From GWE2-42-39 sp942493345 (GTDB lineage: Bacteria > Bacteroidota > Bacteroidia > Bacteroidales > Prolixibacteraceae), in NCBI GenBank assembly GCA_942493345.1, contig OW818695.1, positions 1,736,001 to 1,800,000 on the forward strand: 64,000 nt of DNA. Direction: 5' to 3'. The position numbers were made by a program, and so were the translations under genes. Shown in pieces: positions 34,241-42,176 of this stretch (the stretch's first letter is position 1; each line of letters opens with the position of its first letter). The notes under the pieces are model-generated. The model saw only the letters and a program-made list of their open reading frames with translations. It made no database searches and was not told the DNA's origin.

Positions 34241-36628
34241 TTAAAACTCAATCATGATGCCAATCGTTGGCAACACATTGCCCGAGGTATTGTCAACCCG
34301 TCTTAACACATAGTTTTGCCCATTATTTATGGTCCGGTAATTGCCGTTGGAATCTTCCTCACGTACAAGAATATCTTGCTGCTGGTTTTTGAAATTGTAC
34401 AAATTCTGAATATCGAGATAAAATTTCAATGTTTGTTTTTTCAGATAATAGGTTTTGTCGACCCGAACATCCAGTTGATGAAACGCATCGAAGCGCTCAC
34501 TATTTGGCTGGCTGTTGTTGTAATAAGCGGCGCCGGTGAGGTTCCATGCTTCCACCAACGACGACTTTTCCATGTCATACGGAGTGTAGGGCAATCCGCC
34601 CACAAAACGCCAGCGGCCACCCAGTTGCCAGTTGCGACCCATAGGCATGGTCGAAGTCAGCACCAACAGGTGTTTACTGTCCCAGCTCGAAACCTGATAT
34701 TGGTTGCTTGCATCTTTAAATTCGCTGCGTACCAACGTGTACGAAAGGTTAAAATTGAGGCCCTCGCTGGTCTTAATCCGTCCTTGAAATTCAGCCCCGT
34801 AAGCTCTTCCTTCAGAGGCAGATAAAATTCTTTCGTCGCCTATCACGCCAAAGTCGGTGCCTTTGTTGGCCAGGCATATCCCGTCGTTTACCGAAAATGG
34901 ATAATTACGGTATTTTTTCAGAAAGCCTTCCACCGAGAACTGTATGCTGTATTGGGGTTTGAACTCGAACCCGCCAATCAGATGATCAGACTGTATGTAT
35001 TTCAGATCGTTTTCTTTGTTCACAAAAATACCGTTTTCTTTGTACCCCAAACTGGTATATGCAGGTAGCTGAAAATACCGTCCGGCGTTAAAGTTCAGGC
35101 TCCATTTTTCGGTTAATAAATACGAAGCAGAGAAACGGGGAGAGAACTGTTTGAACAAGTTATTCATACTCGACGAATAATTGCTGGCGTCGAAACGCAT
35201 CCCGTAAGACAAGCTCAGTCGGTCATTCAGAAGAATTCGACTGATGGTCCCAAACAATCCCCATTTTACAAGTGAAAGATCGGTGTTGTAGTCTACATTC
35301 AGAACTTGTCCATTGTAAAAACGTCGTTGTGTGGTTTCGTTCAGGTAATTTATCCAGTCGAAATTGGCGCCAAAATTCAATTTGTAGCCCGAAAAACGGG
35401 TCGTGTTTTCCACTTTTAGCTTATTTTCAATTTCATCGGAATTGTAATCCAGAATTTTATTATTCTCCGAACTGTCGTCGTTGTCAAGATATTTGTAGGA
35501 TGAATTATTTAAGTGGCTCCGGCTCAGTGCAACCGTTTTGAAACTGTTTTCGCTGTAATGTTTGTAAACAGCGCCAACGGTGTAGTTCCACTGCTCATTC
35601 ACCGGAATCTTGCTGAGAATGTATTTTTGCTGCTCATCGGGATTTTCAATGTCGAGGTTCAAATCGAACAAATCGATGGCGCCCAGGCCAACCAGTGTTA
35701 ATTCGTTTTTCTTGTCGAAGCGCATTTTTACTTTAAACTGAAGATCGTTAAATGTTGGCAAAAACGGTAGTTCCAATACACTGAAAAGGAACTTGAGGTA
35801 CGACCGTCGTGTTGAAACGATAAAACTGGTTTTTTCACCAATTGGCCCGTCGAACGTTGCCGATACTTCGGAAGCGCCCAGCGAACCGCGAAATTTAACC
35901 TTTTCATTGTTGCCATCGACCTGCGAAAATTCCAGCACTCCGCTGAGTGCATTTCCCCGGTTGGCAGGGAATGCCCCCGAATAATAGTTGATTTCGCGGA
36001 TCAGGTCGGCATTCAGTATGCCCACTGCCCCGCCCGATGCGCCCTGTGTGGCGAAATGGTTGATGTTTGGCACTTCAATGCCATCGAGGTAAAAGCGGCT
36101 TTCAGATGGTCCGCCGCCTCGGATGATCACATCATTGCGAAACGAAGGCGTCGACTGCACTCCGGCAAACGACTGGATAACCTTTGAAATATCGCGGTTT
36201 GCACCCGGGCTTTTTTCAATTTCAGAAATGCCGATGGTTTTCAAACTCAGCGGACTTTCTTCGGTTTTTCGAAAAGGAGATGCAGTTATTTTTACTTCTT
36301 CAATTTGCTGGTCTGTATTTTCAAGCCGGATTTCAATAAAAGTAGTTTTTGCATTGCTTACTTCCAGTTCAGGAGAAAGCGCTTTTTGGTATCCGACAAA
36401 AGAAGCTTCAATACGAATAAATCCGGGAATAAGCCCGAACATCATAAAATTTCCCTCCTCGTCGGTAATGGCACCTGTATTCGTTCCTAAAACAATCACA
36501 TTTACAAAAGGTAGAGGTTTGTTAGTTAAAGCATCAATTACACGACCATGAACCGAAGCATTTTGTGCCGGCGCCAATTTGAGTATCAGTAGGAATAGTA
36601 GTAGAAAGAATGTGTATTTTGGTTTCAT
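34241..36628 (-). CDS. TonB-dependent receptor with CarboxypepD_reg-like N-terminus
   Basis: Large outer-membrane receptor (795 residues). A Sec signal (FFLLLFLLILKLAPAQN) is followed by a carboxypeptidase-regulatory-like domain (about 25-110; VHGRVIDALTNKPLPFVNV, GTNTGAITDEEGNF), the plug (IIRGGGPSESRFYLDGIEVPNINH and INYYSGAFPANRGNALSGV) and the barrel to the last residues. Typical of Bacteroidota receptors, but no SusD partner is beside it, so it is not a classical starch-utilisation-type pair. The barrel has long loops rich in Asn/Tyr/Ser. Ligand unknown. It sits in its own unit; the leader is AT-rich. Confidence 0.92.
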   Translation of the reverse strand: MKPKYTFFLLLFLLILKLAPAQNASVHGRVIDALTNKPLPFVNVIVLGTNTGAITDEEGNFMMFGLIPGFIRIEASFVGYQKALSPELEVSNAKTTFIEIRLENTDQQIEEVKITASPFRKTEESPLSLKTIGISEIEKSPGANRDISKVIQSFAGVQSTPSFRNDVIIRGGGPSESRFYLDGIEVPNINHFATQGASGGAVGILNADLIREINYYSGAFPANRGNALSGVLEFSQVDGNNEKVKFRGSLGASEVSATFDGPIGEKTSFIVSTRRSYLKFLFSVLELPFLPTFNDLQFKVKMRFDKKNELTLVGLGAIDLFDLNLDIENPDEQQKYILSKIPVNEQWNYTVGAVYKHYSENSFKTVALSRSHLNNSSYKYLDNDDSSENNKILDYNSDEIENKLKVENTTRFSGYKLNFGANFDWINYLNETTQRRFYNGQVLNVDYNTDLSLVKWGLFGTISRILLNDRLSLSYGMRFDASNYSSSMNNLFKQFSPRFSASYLLTEKWSLNFNAGRYFQLPAYTSLGYKENGIFVNKENDLKYIQSDHLIGGFEFKPQYSIQFSVEGFLKKYRNYPFSVNDGICLANKGTDFGVIGDERILSASEGRAYGAEFQGRIKTSEGLNFNLSYTLVRSEFKDASNQYQVSSWDSKHLLVLTSTMPMGRNWQLGGRWRFVGGLPYTPYDMEKSSLVEAWNLTGAAYYNNSQPNSERFDAFHQLDVRVDKTYYLKKQTLKFYLDIQNLYNFKNQQQDILVREEDSNGNYRTINNGQNYVLRRVDNTSGNVLPTIGIMIEF

Positions 36629-36934
36629 ATTTTATGAACTTGTTTTAAAATTGAAACCATGTTTATTGGTTCCTCCTCATTTCTAAATATCGAAATATCA
36701 CAAATGCGCCTGCACACGAATTCCTTATTTTGTGTTTCTTGTTTCTTGATTATACCCACTAAAACAAACAGTTACGCTCACTTATTGATGCCCAACTTTT
36801 GAAACCTTTATTTTTAATGTTTCCATTTCTTTGGGCTAATTGATTTATTTTTACAAATGCTATTTGTTTTTTTTCTGATAATCAAACAACAATTTGATGA
36901 ATAGGTTCTAAATTTAGTTTTAATTTTTTTTGAA
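36629..36934. other. Divergent intergenic region, no gene seen
   Basis: A 306-bp AT-rich spacer between the TonB receptor and dtd genes. No exact -7 box, clear operator or open frame was identified; promoters for both flanking genes are expected here. Confidence 0.45.
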
Positions 36935-37390
36935 ATGAGAATTGTCATTCAACGTGTTTCAAAAGCTTCAGTAACAATTGATGGTGCCGTAAAATCGGGA
37001 ATAGGACAGGGACTGCTGATTCTTTTGGGAATAGAAGATGCCGATACGGCGGAAGACATCGACTGGTTGGTAAAAAAAGCGGTACAGCTGCGTGTGTTCG
37101 ATGATGAAAACGGGGTGATGAACCGCTCGGTGCAGGAAGTGGATGGAGAAATATTGGTTGTGAGCCAGTTTACGTTGCATGCTTCCACAAAAAAAGGCAA
37201 CCGCCCTTCGTACATTCGCGCCTCAAAACCCGATTTTGCCATTCCGATGTACGAAAAGTTTGTTGCTGAAATCGGCAAGGCGCTGGGCAAGCCAGTAGGT
37301 ACCGGCGAATTTGGCGCTATGATGGATGTCTCACTGATCAATGACGGCCCGGTAACTATTATTATAGACAGCAAGCAGAAAGATTTCTAA
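36935..37390 (+). CDS. dtd: D-aminoacyl-tRNA deacylase
   Basis: Removes D-amino acids (and glycine from tRNA-Ala) from misacylated tRNA. The 151-residue protein matches the family in length and in both active-site motifs: SQFTLHAST near 77-85 and NDGPVTIIID near 137-146, including the GP dipeptide that sets chiral selectivity. The N-terminus MRIVIQRVSKASV is canonical. It is 13 bp upstream of the MazG-type gene, so the two form a small house-cleaning operon. Confidence 0.96.
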   Translation: MRIVIQRVSKASVTIDGAVKSGIGQGLLILLGIEDADTAEDIDWLVKKAVQLRVFDDENGVMNRSVQEVDGEILVVSQFTLHASTKKGNRPSYIRASKPDFAIPMYEKFVAEIGKALGKPVGTGEFGAMMDVSLINDGPVTIIIDSKQKDF

Positions 37391-37403
37391 AAAATTGCAA
37401 AAT

Positions 37404-37742
37404 ATGAAAAACATTACCATTCCAGAAGCTCAGCAAATGGTTGACCAATGGATAAAAACTGTTGGAGTACGTTATTTCAGCGAACTTACCAACATGGCTA
37501 TTTTAACCGAAGAAGTAGGCGAGCTGGCCCGCATCGTGGCGCGAACCTATGGCGACCAGTCGTTTAAAAAAACAGACGAGGGCAGAAACCTGGCTGATGA
37601 GATGGCCGACGTACTTTGGGTGCTGATTTGCATGGCCAATCAAACCGGGGTCGACCTGAACGAAGCGTTTCTGAAAAACATGGAAAAGAAAAACCTGCGC
37701 GATAAAGATCGGCATTGGAATAACGAGAAGCTGAAGGAATGA
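37404..37742 (+). CDS. MazG-type nucleotide pyrophosphohydrolase
   Basis: Hydrolyses nucleoside triphosphates to monophosphates, typically non-canonical or dCTP-like ones, in the cytoplasm. The 112-residue protein has the single-domain MazG pattern: LTEEVGELARIVART (about 33-47) with the E-x-x-E metal ligands and DEMADVLWVLICMAN (about 64-78) with the E/D pair. The start at ATG 37404 is used; an earlier in-frame TTG adds three residues of no value. Co-transcribed with dtd and followed by a terminator. Substrate unknown. Confidence 0.9.
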   Translation: MKNITIPEAQQMVDQWIKTVGVRYFSELTNMAILTEEVGELARIVARTYGDQSFKKTDEGRNLADEMADVLWVLICMANQTGVDLNEAFLKNMEKKNLRDKDRHWNNEKLKE

Positions 37743-37790
37743 GGAGGATTGAAGACTGTTGGAATTGCAAATCTTTTTTCACGATTTTTT

Positions 37791-37832
37791 GATTGATCGT
37801 TTCTTCCGGCATCGGAAATCAATCTGTTTTTT
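37791..37832 (+). terminator. Terminator of the dtd-mazG operon
   Basis: Stem GATTGAT / ATCAATC plus TTCCG / CGGAA with a bulge on the left side, followed by TGTTTTTT. It lies 49 bp past the stop. Confidence 0.6.
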
Positions 37833-37936
37833 ACACCTTTTTAACGAAAACAACATTGAGAAATAATCATAAGTTGTAAAATAATTTGTTTTTTTATGTA
37901 TACCCACTTAAACATTGAACCCAAAAAACTAAAAAC

Positions 37937-38689
37937 ATGAAAACGAAAAGCATTCTCATCATTGTAACAGGCATCATCATCGCATTTACATTGAATGCCT
38001 TGATCACAGGAAGAGCCATTCAGCGGTTCAAAAAAGAAGATCGGGCAATTTCCGTGAAAGGTTTTTCTGAAAGAGAAGTCAAATCGGACTTGGCCGTATG
38101 GACAATCCAGTGTCGTGTTGCGAATAATAACTTATTAGAGGGTAGTCAATTGATTGAAGATGCAAAAAACAAAGTGATCGGTTTTTTAATCAACAATGGA
38201 ATCAGCCAGGATGAAATTATTCAGAAAGATTTGGTCGTGAATGATAAAATGGCCCAGGAATATGGAAATTTCGATTCAAACAACAACTTCAGGTATATCA
38301 TAGACAAGGTGATCCAAGTGCGAAGCAACAATGTCGATAATATTCAAAAAGTCAGCCGAATGACTGATGAACTGCTGAAAGCAGGTGTTGTTTTAAACAA
38401 CCGGAACGAATATGGAGGTGCAGTGCGGTATTATTTCACCAAGCTCAACGAAGTAAAACCGAGCATGCTGACCGAAGCAACGAAGAATGCATATAATGCA
38501 GCCATTCAATTTACGACTGAGAGTCAGGTAAAACTTGGCAAACTGAAAAGAGCCAGTCAGGGGCTTTTCTCCATTGTCGACCGCGACGAGTCTCTTGGCA
38601 ATCAGGGCGACGGTGGGTATTACTCAAATACAATGGATATATTCAAAAAAGTCAGGGTGGTTGTAAGTGTGGAGTATTCGGTAGAATAG
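37937..38689 (+). CDS. SIMPL-domain (DUF541) membrane-anchored protein
   Basis: Extracytoplasmic protein with the SIMPL/DUF541 fold, found across bacteria and linked loosely to oxidative stress and surface assembly. The 250-residue protein has one N-terminal membrane helix (about 5-24), then the SIMPL region: ISVKGFSEREVKSDLAVWTI near 40, IEDAKNKVIGFLINNGI, and VRVVVSVEYSVE at the C-terminus. No catalytic motif. It is a single gene, following an AT-rich leader and followed by a short AT-rich hairpin. Confidence 0.85.
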   Translation: MKTKSILIIVTGIIIAFTLNALITGRAIQRFKKEDRAISVKGFSEREVKSDLAVWTIQCRVANNNLLEGSQLIEDAKNKVIGFLINNGISQDEIIQKDLVVNDKMAQEYGNFDSNNNFRYIIDKVIQVRSNNVDNIQKVSRMTDELLKAGVVLNNRNEYGGAVRYYFTKLNEVKPSMLTEATKNAYNAAIQFTTESQVKLGKLKRASQGLFSIVDRDESLGNQGDGGYYSNTMDIFKKVRVVVSVEYSVE

Positions 38690-39032
38690 TTTTTGATTCT
38701 GGTCGGTAAGGCAAAAAATATTCTTAGTAAAGATTAGTGAAGAATTTTTAAATAAGCGTCGCCCTTATTTAAGAAAATCGCAAAAATTTTAAATAAGAAG
38801 AATCCGAAATAATCTGGGCAACATTTTTTTAGGTCGTATTTACTTATCCTTGTATTTTATTTTGGAATAAGTTTTTGTGGAAGACTTTTACCCGCTATTT
38901 CAACAAATCGCTAATATTTTCCACATACTGAACTTTTCCCATGCAGGCTTCCCTGTTTTTTGCAGAAAAATGTACTTTTGTACACTTTCAAAATCAGAGA
39001 TTTGATTTACAGATATTGAAAATTTAAACATC
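38690..39032. other. Intergenic region upstream of asnS
   Basis: 343 bp, AT-rich. Near the left end, a 9-bp stem (TTAAATAAG at 38748-38756, CTTATTTAA at 38764-38772) may end the SIMPL transcript; a second copy of the word TTTTAAATAAG follows at about 38787. Near the right end is a TACTTTTG box. No open frame was found. Confidence 0.45.
38973..38980 (+). promoter_or_regulatory. Candidate -7 box for asnS (TACTTTTG)
   Basis: Exact TAnnTTTG match, 52 bp upstream of the asnS ATG; a leader of about 45 nt would result. Confidence 0.42.
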
Positions 39033-40469
39033 ATGAAACGACTGAAAATTAAAGAAGTATTGACCGGTAACCAAATCGGCAAAGAAGTGTTGGTAAAAGG
39101 ATGGGTACGAACCAAACGAGGCAGCAAAAATGTAAATTTCATTGCCCTGAACGACGGCTCCACCATCAATAATTTGCAGATTGTGGTTGATGTTGACAAG
39201 TTTGGTGAAGAACTTCTGAAAGATATAAATACCAGCGCTTCGCTGGGTATTACAGGCGATTTGGTCGAATCGCAGGGAAGCGGCCAGAAAGTGGAACTGA
39301 ACGCTACCGAAATTATTATCTACGGAAAGGCTGATCCGGAAAAATACCCGATTCAACCCAAGAAACATTCCCTCGAATTTCTGCGCGAAAATGCCCATCT
39401 GCGTTTCCGCACGGCCACGTTCAGCGCGGTGTTCCGCATTCGTCACTCCATGGCTTTTGCCATCCATAAATATTTTAACGACAAAGGTTTCTTTTACCTG
39501 AATACGCCCATCATTACCGCATCGGATGCCGAAGGTGCCGGACAGATGTTCCGCGTGAGCACGCTCGACGCAAAAAATCCGCCTTTAACTGAAGACGGCA
39601 CGGTTGACTTCTCACAGGATTTCTTCGGAAAATCGACCAACCTCACCGTTTCCGGCCAGTTGGAAGGCGAACTGGGAGCCACTGCTTTGGGCGAAATTTA
39701 TACGTTCGGGCCAACGTTCCGCGCCGAAAATTCAAACACAACCCGCCACCTGGCCGAGTTCTGGATGATTGAACCGGAAATGGCTTTCTATGAATTGACC
39801 GACAATATGGATCTGGCTGAAGAATTCCTGAAATACCTGATCCGCTACGCGCTCGATAATTGTCTGGACGACCTGAAATTCCTCAGCGAACGTCTTGCAA
39901 ACGAAGAAAAAGACAAACCGCAGGATCAACGTTCGATGGAACTGATCGAAAAACTGAATTTCGTGGTAGATAACGATTTTATCCGTTGTGCCTACACCGA
40001 AGCAATCGACATCCTGAAAAACTCGAAACAGTACAAAGCGGGCAAATTCCAATACCCAGTCGATTGGGGTACCGACCTACAGAGCGAACACGAACGTTAC
40101 CTGGTAGAAAAACATTTCAAAAAGCCGGTTATCCTGATCAACTACCCGAAAGACATCAAAGCCTTCTATATGAAGCAAAACGAGGATGGAAAAACCGTTG
40201 CCGCCATGGATGTTTTGTTCCCGCAAATCGGTGAAATCATCGGTGGTTCGCAGCGCGAAGAAGACCTGCAAAAACTGGAAACACGCATGAGAGAAATGCA
40301 CGTTCCGGCAGAAGAAATGAGCTGGTACCTCGACACCCGTCGCTTTGGCACCGTGCCTCATGCCGGATTCGGCCTCGGCTTCGAGCGTTTCATTCTTTTC
40401 GTGACCGGAATGGGCAATATCCGCGACGTGATCGCCTTCCCGCGTACCCCGAAAAATGCAGAATTTTAG
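39033..40469 (+). CDS. asnS: Asparagine-tRNA ligase
   Basis: Class IIb aminoacyl-tRNA synthetase that charges tRNA-Asn. The 478-residue protein has the N-terminal OB-fold anticodon-binding domain (about 18-100; VLVKGWVRTKRG, ITGDLVES) and the class II core. Motif 2 is FRAENSNTTRHLAEFWMIEPE near 230, and motif 3 is GFGLGFERFILFVTGM near 446. The NSNTTRHLAEFW form is typical of AsnRS and not AspRS. It has its own candidate promoter and is followed by two hairpins before rpoN. Confidence 0.97.
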   Translation: MKRLKIKEVLTGNQIGKEVLVKGWVRTKRGSKNVNFIALNDGSTINNLQIVVDVDKFGEELLKDINTSASLGITGDLVESQGSGQKVELNATEIIIYGKADPEKYPIQPKKHSLEFLRENAHLRFRTATFSAVFRIRHSMAFAIHKYFNDKGFFYLNTPIITASDAEGAGQMFRVSTLDAKNPPLTEDGTVDFSQDFFGKSTNLTVSGQLEGELGATALGEIYTFGPTFRAENSNTTRHLAEFWMIEPEMAFYELTDNMDLAEEFLKYLIRYALDNCLDDLKFLSERLANEEKDKPQDQRSMELIEKLNFVVDNDFIRCAYTEAIDILKNSKQYKAGKFQYPVDWGTDLQSEHERYLVEKHFKKPVILINYPKDIKAFYMKQNEDGKTVAAMDVLFPQIGEIIGGSQREEDLQKLETRMREMHVPAEEMSWYLDTRRFGTVPHAGFGLGFERFILFVTGMGNIRDVIAFPRTPKNAEF

Positions 40470-40487
40470 AAGATGATAAACGAATTA

Positions 40488-40528
40488 ATTGAGGGATCCG
40501 ATCTTTTGAAAAGATCGGATCCCTCAAT
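40488..40528. terminator. Near-perfect 41-nt palindrome after asnS
   Basis: Twenty-base arms (left 40488-40507, right 40509-40528) separated by one G; core GAGGGATCCGATC. No T-tract follows. It is 19 bp past the asnS stop and is followed by a conventional terminator, so it could be an extra terminator, an mRNA end stabiliser or a protein-binding palindrome. Confidence 0.6.
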
Positions 40529-40547
40529 ACAGTAAAAAAATATATTG

Positions 40548-40576
40548 GAGGCTGGCGATTTGCCGGCCTCTTTTTA
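40548..40576 (+). terminator. Terminator between asnS and rpoN
   Basis: Arms GAGGCTGGC / GCCGGCCTC (one G-U) with loop GATTT and five T. It ends about 35 bp before the rpoN promoter candidate. Confidence 0.8.
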
Positions 40577-40609
40577 TATCGGATGGTTCAAACATTCATA
40601 TAAAAATTT

Positions 40610-40617
40610 TACTTTTG
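40610..40617 (+). promoter_or_regulatory. Candidate -7 box for rpoN (TACTTTTG)
   Basis: Exact TAnnTTTG match, 17 bp before the ATG at 40635; the leader would be only about 10 nt. Confidence 0.4.
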
Positions 40618-40634
40618 AAAAAATTGTTTTCCCA

Positions 40635-42089
40635 ATGCCCGGACAGAGATTAAGTTTACAGCAAAAGTTGTTGCAGAAGCTGTCGCCTCAACAAATACAG
40701 GTAATCAAATTGCTTGAGATACCTACTATTCAGTTGGAACAGCGCATCAAAAAGGAGCTGGAAGAAAACCCGGTGCTCGAAATGGCTTCCGAATCATCGG
40801 AGATGGAAGACAGCATGTCGGAAAATGAAGAACAGGACAATAAAAACGATGATGAATTTTCACTCGAAGATTACATCGAAGATGATGAAATTCCGACCTA
40901 CAGGCTCAATGTAAACAATTATTCGCCCGACGACAAAGTATCCGATATTCCGTATTCCGACGGGGTCAGTTTCCACGAATTCCTGGCCGAACAACTGGGA
41001 TTGACCGACCTGAACGATGAGAAAAAGAAAATTGCCGAATATATCATTGGGAACATCGACGAAGACGGCTACCTGCGCCGCGACCTGCTTTCCATCAGCG
41101 ACGATCTGGCCTTTGCCCTGAATATGGACATTTCGGAAAAAGAACTGGCCGAGATACTGGAAATAATACAGGATTTCGATCCGCCGGGAGTGGGTGCACG
41201 CGACCTTCAGGAAAACCTGATGTTACAAATCCAGCGCAAGCGGGGAAAGGACTCAACTTGTCTGGCAACGAAAATCATTCACGATAATTTTGAAGAATTT
41301 ACCCGGAAACATTACGACAAGATCATCCGCAAATACGAGATCACGGAAGAAGAACTGAAAGTTGCCATCGATGAAATACTGAAACTGAACCCCAAACCGG
41401 GCAGTTCGTATAGCAATCCGCTGAGCAAAACCAACCAGGTAATCACTCCCGATTTCATCCTGGATAATGTTGACGGGGAACTGGAACTGAGCCTGAACCA
41501 GAAAAATGTGCCCGAACTGCGGCTCAGCGGAACGTACATGAACATGCTGAAGGCATACACCACAAACAAAAAATCGGCGCCCCGGGGACAAAAAGACGCG
41601 ATGATGTTTGTAAAGCAAAAAGTAGATTCGGCCAAATGGTTCATCGACGCCATCCGGCAACGGCAGCATACCCTACTGGTCACCATGATGGAGATTATCA
41701 GTTTTCAAAAAGAATATTTTCTGGATGGCGACGAAACCAAGATAAAACCGATGATCCTGAAAGACATTGCCGACCGCACCGGACTCGATATTTCCACCAT
41801 TTCGAGGGTGTCGAACAGCAAATACATACAAACCCATTTTGGTATTTTTCCACTGAAATATTTCTTCTCGGAAGGCATGCAAACCGATACCGGCGAGGAA
41901 GTTTCGACCCGCGAAATTAAATCGATATTGCAGGAATGCATTGAAAACGAGGACAAACGAAAACCGCTTACCGACGAAAAACTAGGTTTAATTCTGAAAG
42001 AGAAATCGTACCTTGTCGCCCGCCGCACCGTGGCCAAATACCGTGAACAACTGGGCATTCCCGTGGCCCGGTTAAGGAAGGAATTATAA
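40635..42089 (+). CDS. rpoN: RNA polymerase factor sigma-54
   Basis: Alternative sigma factor recognising -24/-12 promoters with enhancer-binding activators. The 484-residue protein has the Gln/Leu-rich region I (LSLQQKLLQKLSPQQIQVIKLL-type start, split here at residues 6-17 and onward), an acidic region II (about 50-100), the core-binding domain (about 120-310) and the helix-turn-helix. The RpoN box ARRTVAKYREQLGIP is at about 462-476. Start at ATG 40635 matches the conserved N-terminus; the upstream in-frame extension covers a terminator. The partner activator is not in this window. Separate unit from asnS. Confidence 0.96.
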   Translation: MPGQRLSLQQKLLQKLSPQQIQVIKLLEIPTIQLEQRIKKELEENPVLEMASESSEMEDSMSENEEQDNKNDDEFSLEDYIEDDEIPTYRLNVNNYSPDDKVSDIPYSDGVSFHEFLAEQLGLTDLNDEKKKIAEYIIGNIDEDGYLRRDLLSISDDLAFALNMDISEKELAEILEIIQDFDPPGVGARDLQENLMLQIQRKRGKDSTCLATKIIHDNFEEFTRKHYDKIIRKYEITEEELKVAIDEILKLNPKPGSSYSNPLSKTNQVITPDFILDNVDGELELSLNQKNVPELRLSGTYMNMLKAYTTNKKSAPRGQKDAMMFVKQKVDSAKWFIDAIRQRQHTLLVTMMEIISFQKEYFLDGDETKIKPMILKDIADRTGLDISTISRVSNSKYIQTHFGIFPLKYFFSEGMQTDTGEEVSTREIKSILQECIENEDKRKPLTDEKLGLILKEKSYLVARRTVAKYREQLGIPVARLRKEL

Positions 42090-42128
42090 AATCAATCCCA
42101 TTCCGTATTTCATTTTCAACTTTTTTTA

Positions 42129-42160
42129 CAAAAAAATGCCCCGTTTTTAGCGGAGCATTT
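42129..42160. terminator. Convergent rpoN/pnp terminator
   Basis: Stem AAATGCCCCG / CGGAGCATTT (one mismatch) with A-runs on the left, usable from both strands, 17 bp before the end of pnp. Confidence 0.65.
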
Positions 42161-42176
42161 CTGTATCGATTGAAAA

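Noticed and set aside
36751..36760. TATACCCACT present at 36751 and 37899
   Set aside because: A 10-mer shared by chance; no spacing or position relative to starts is conserved.
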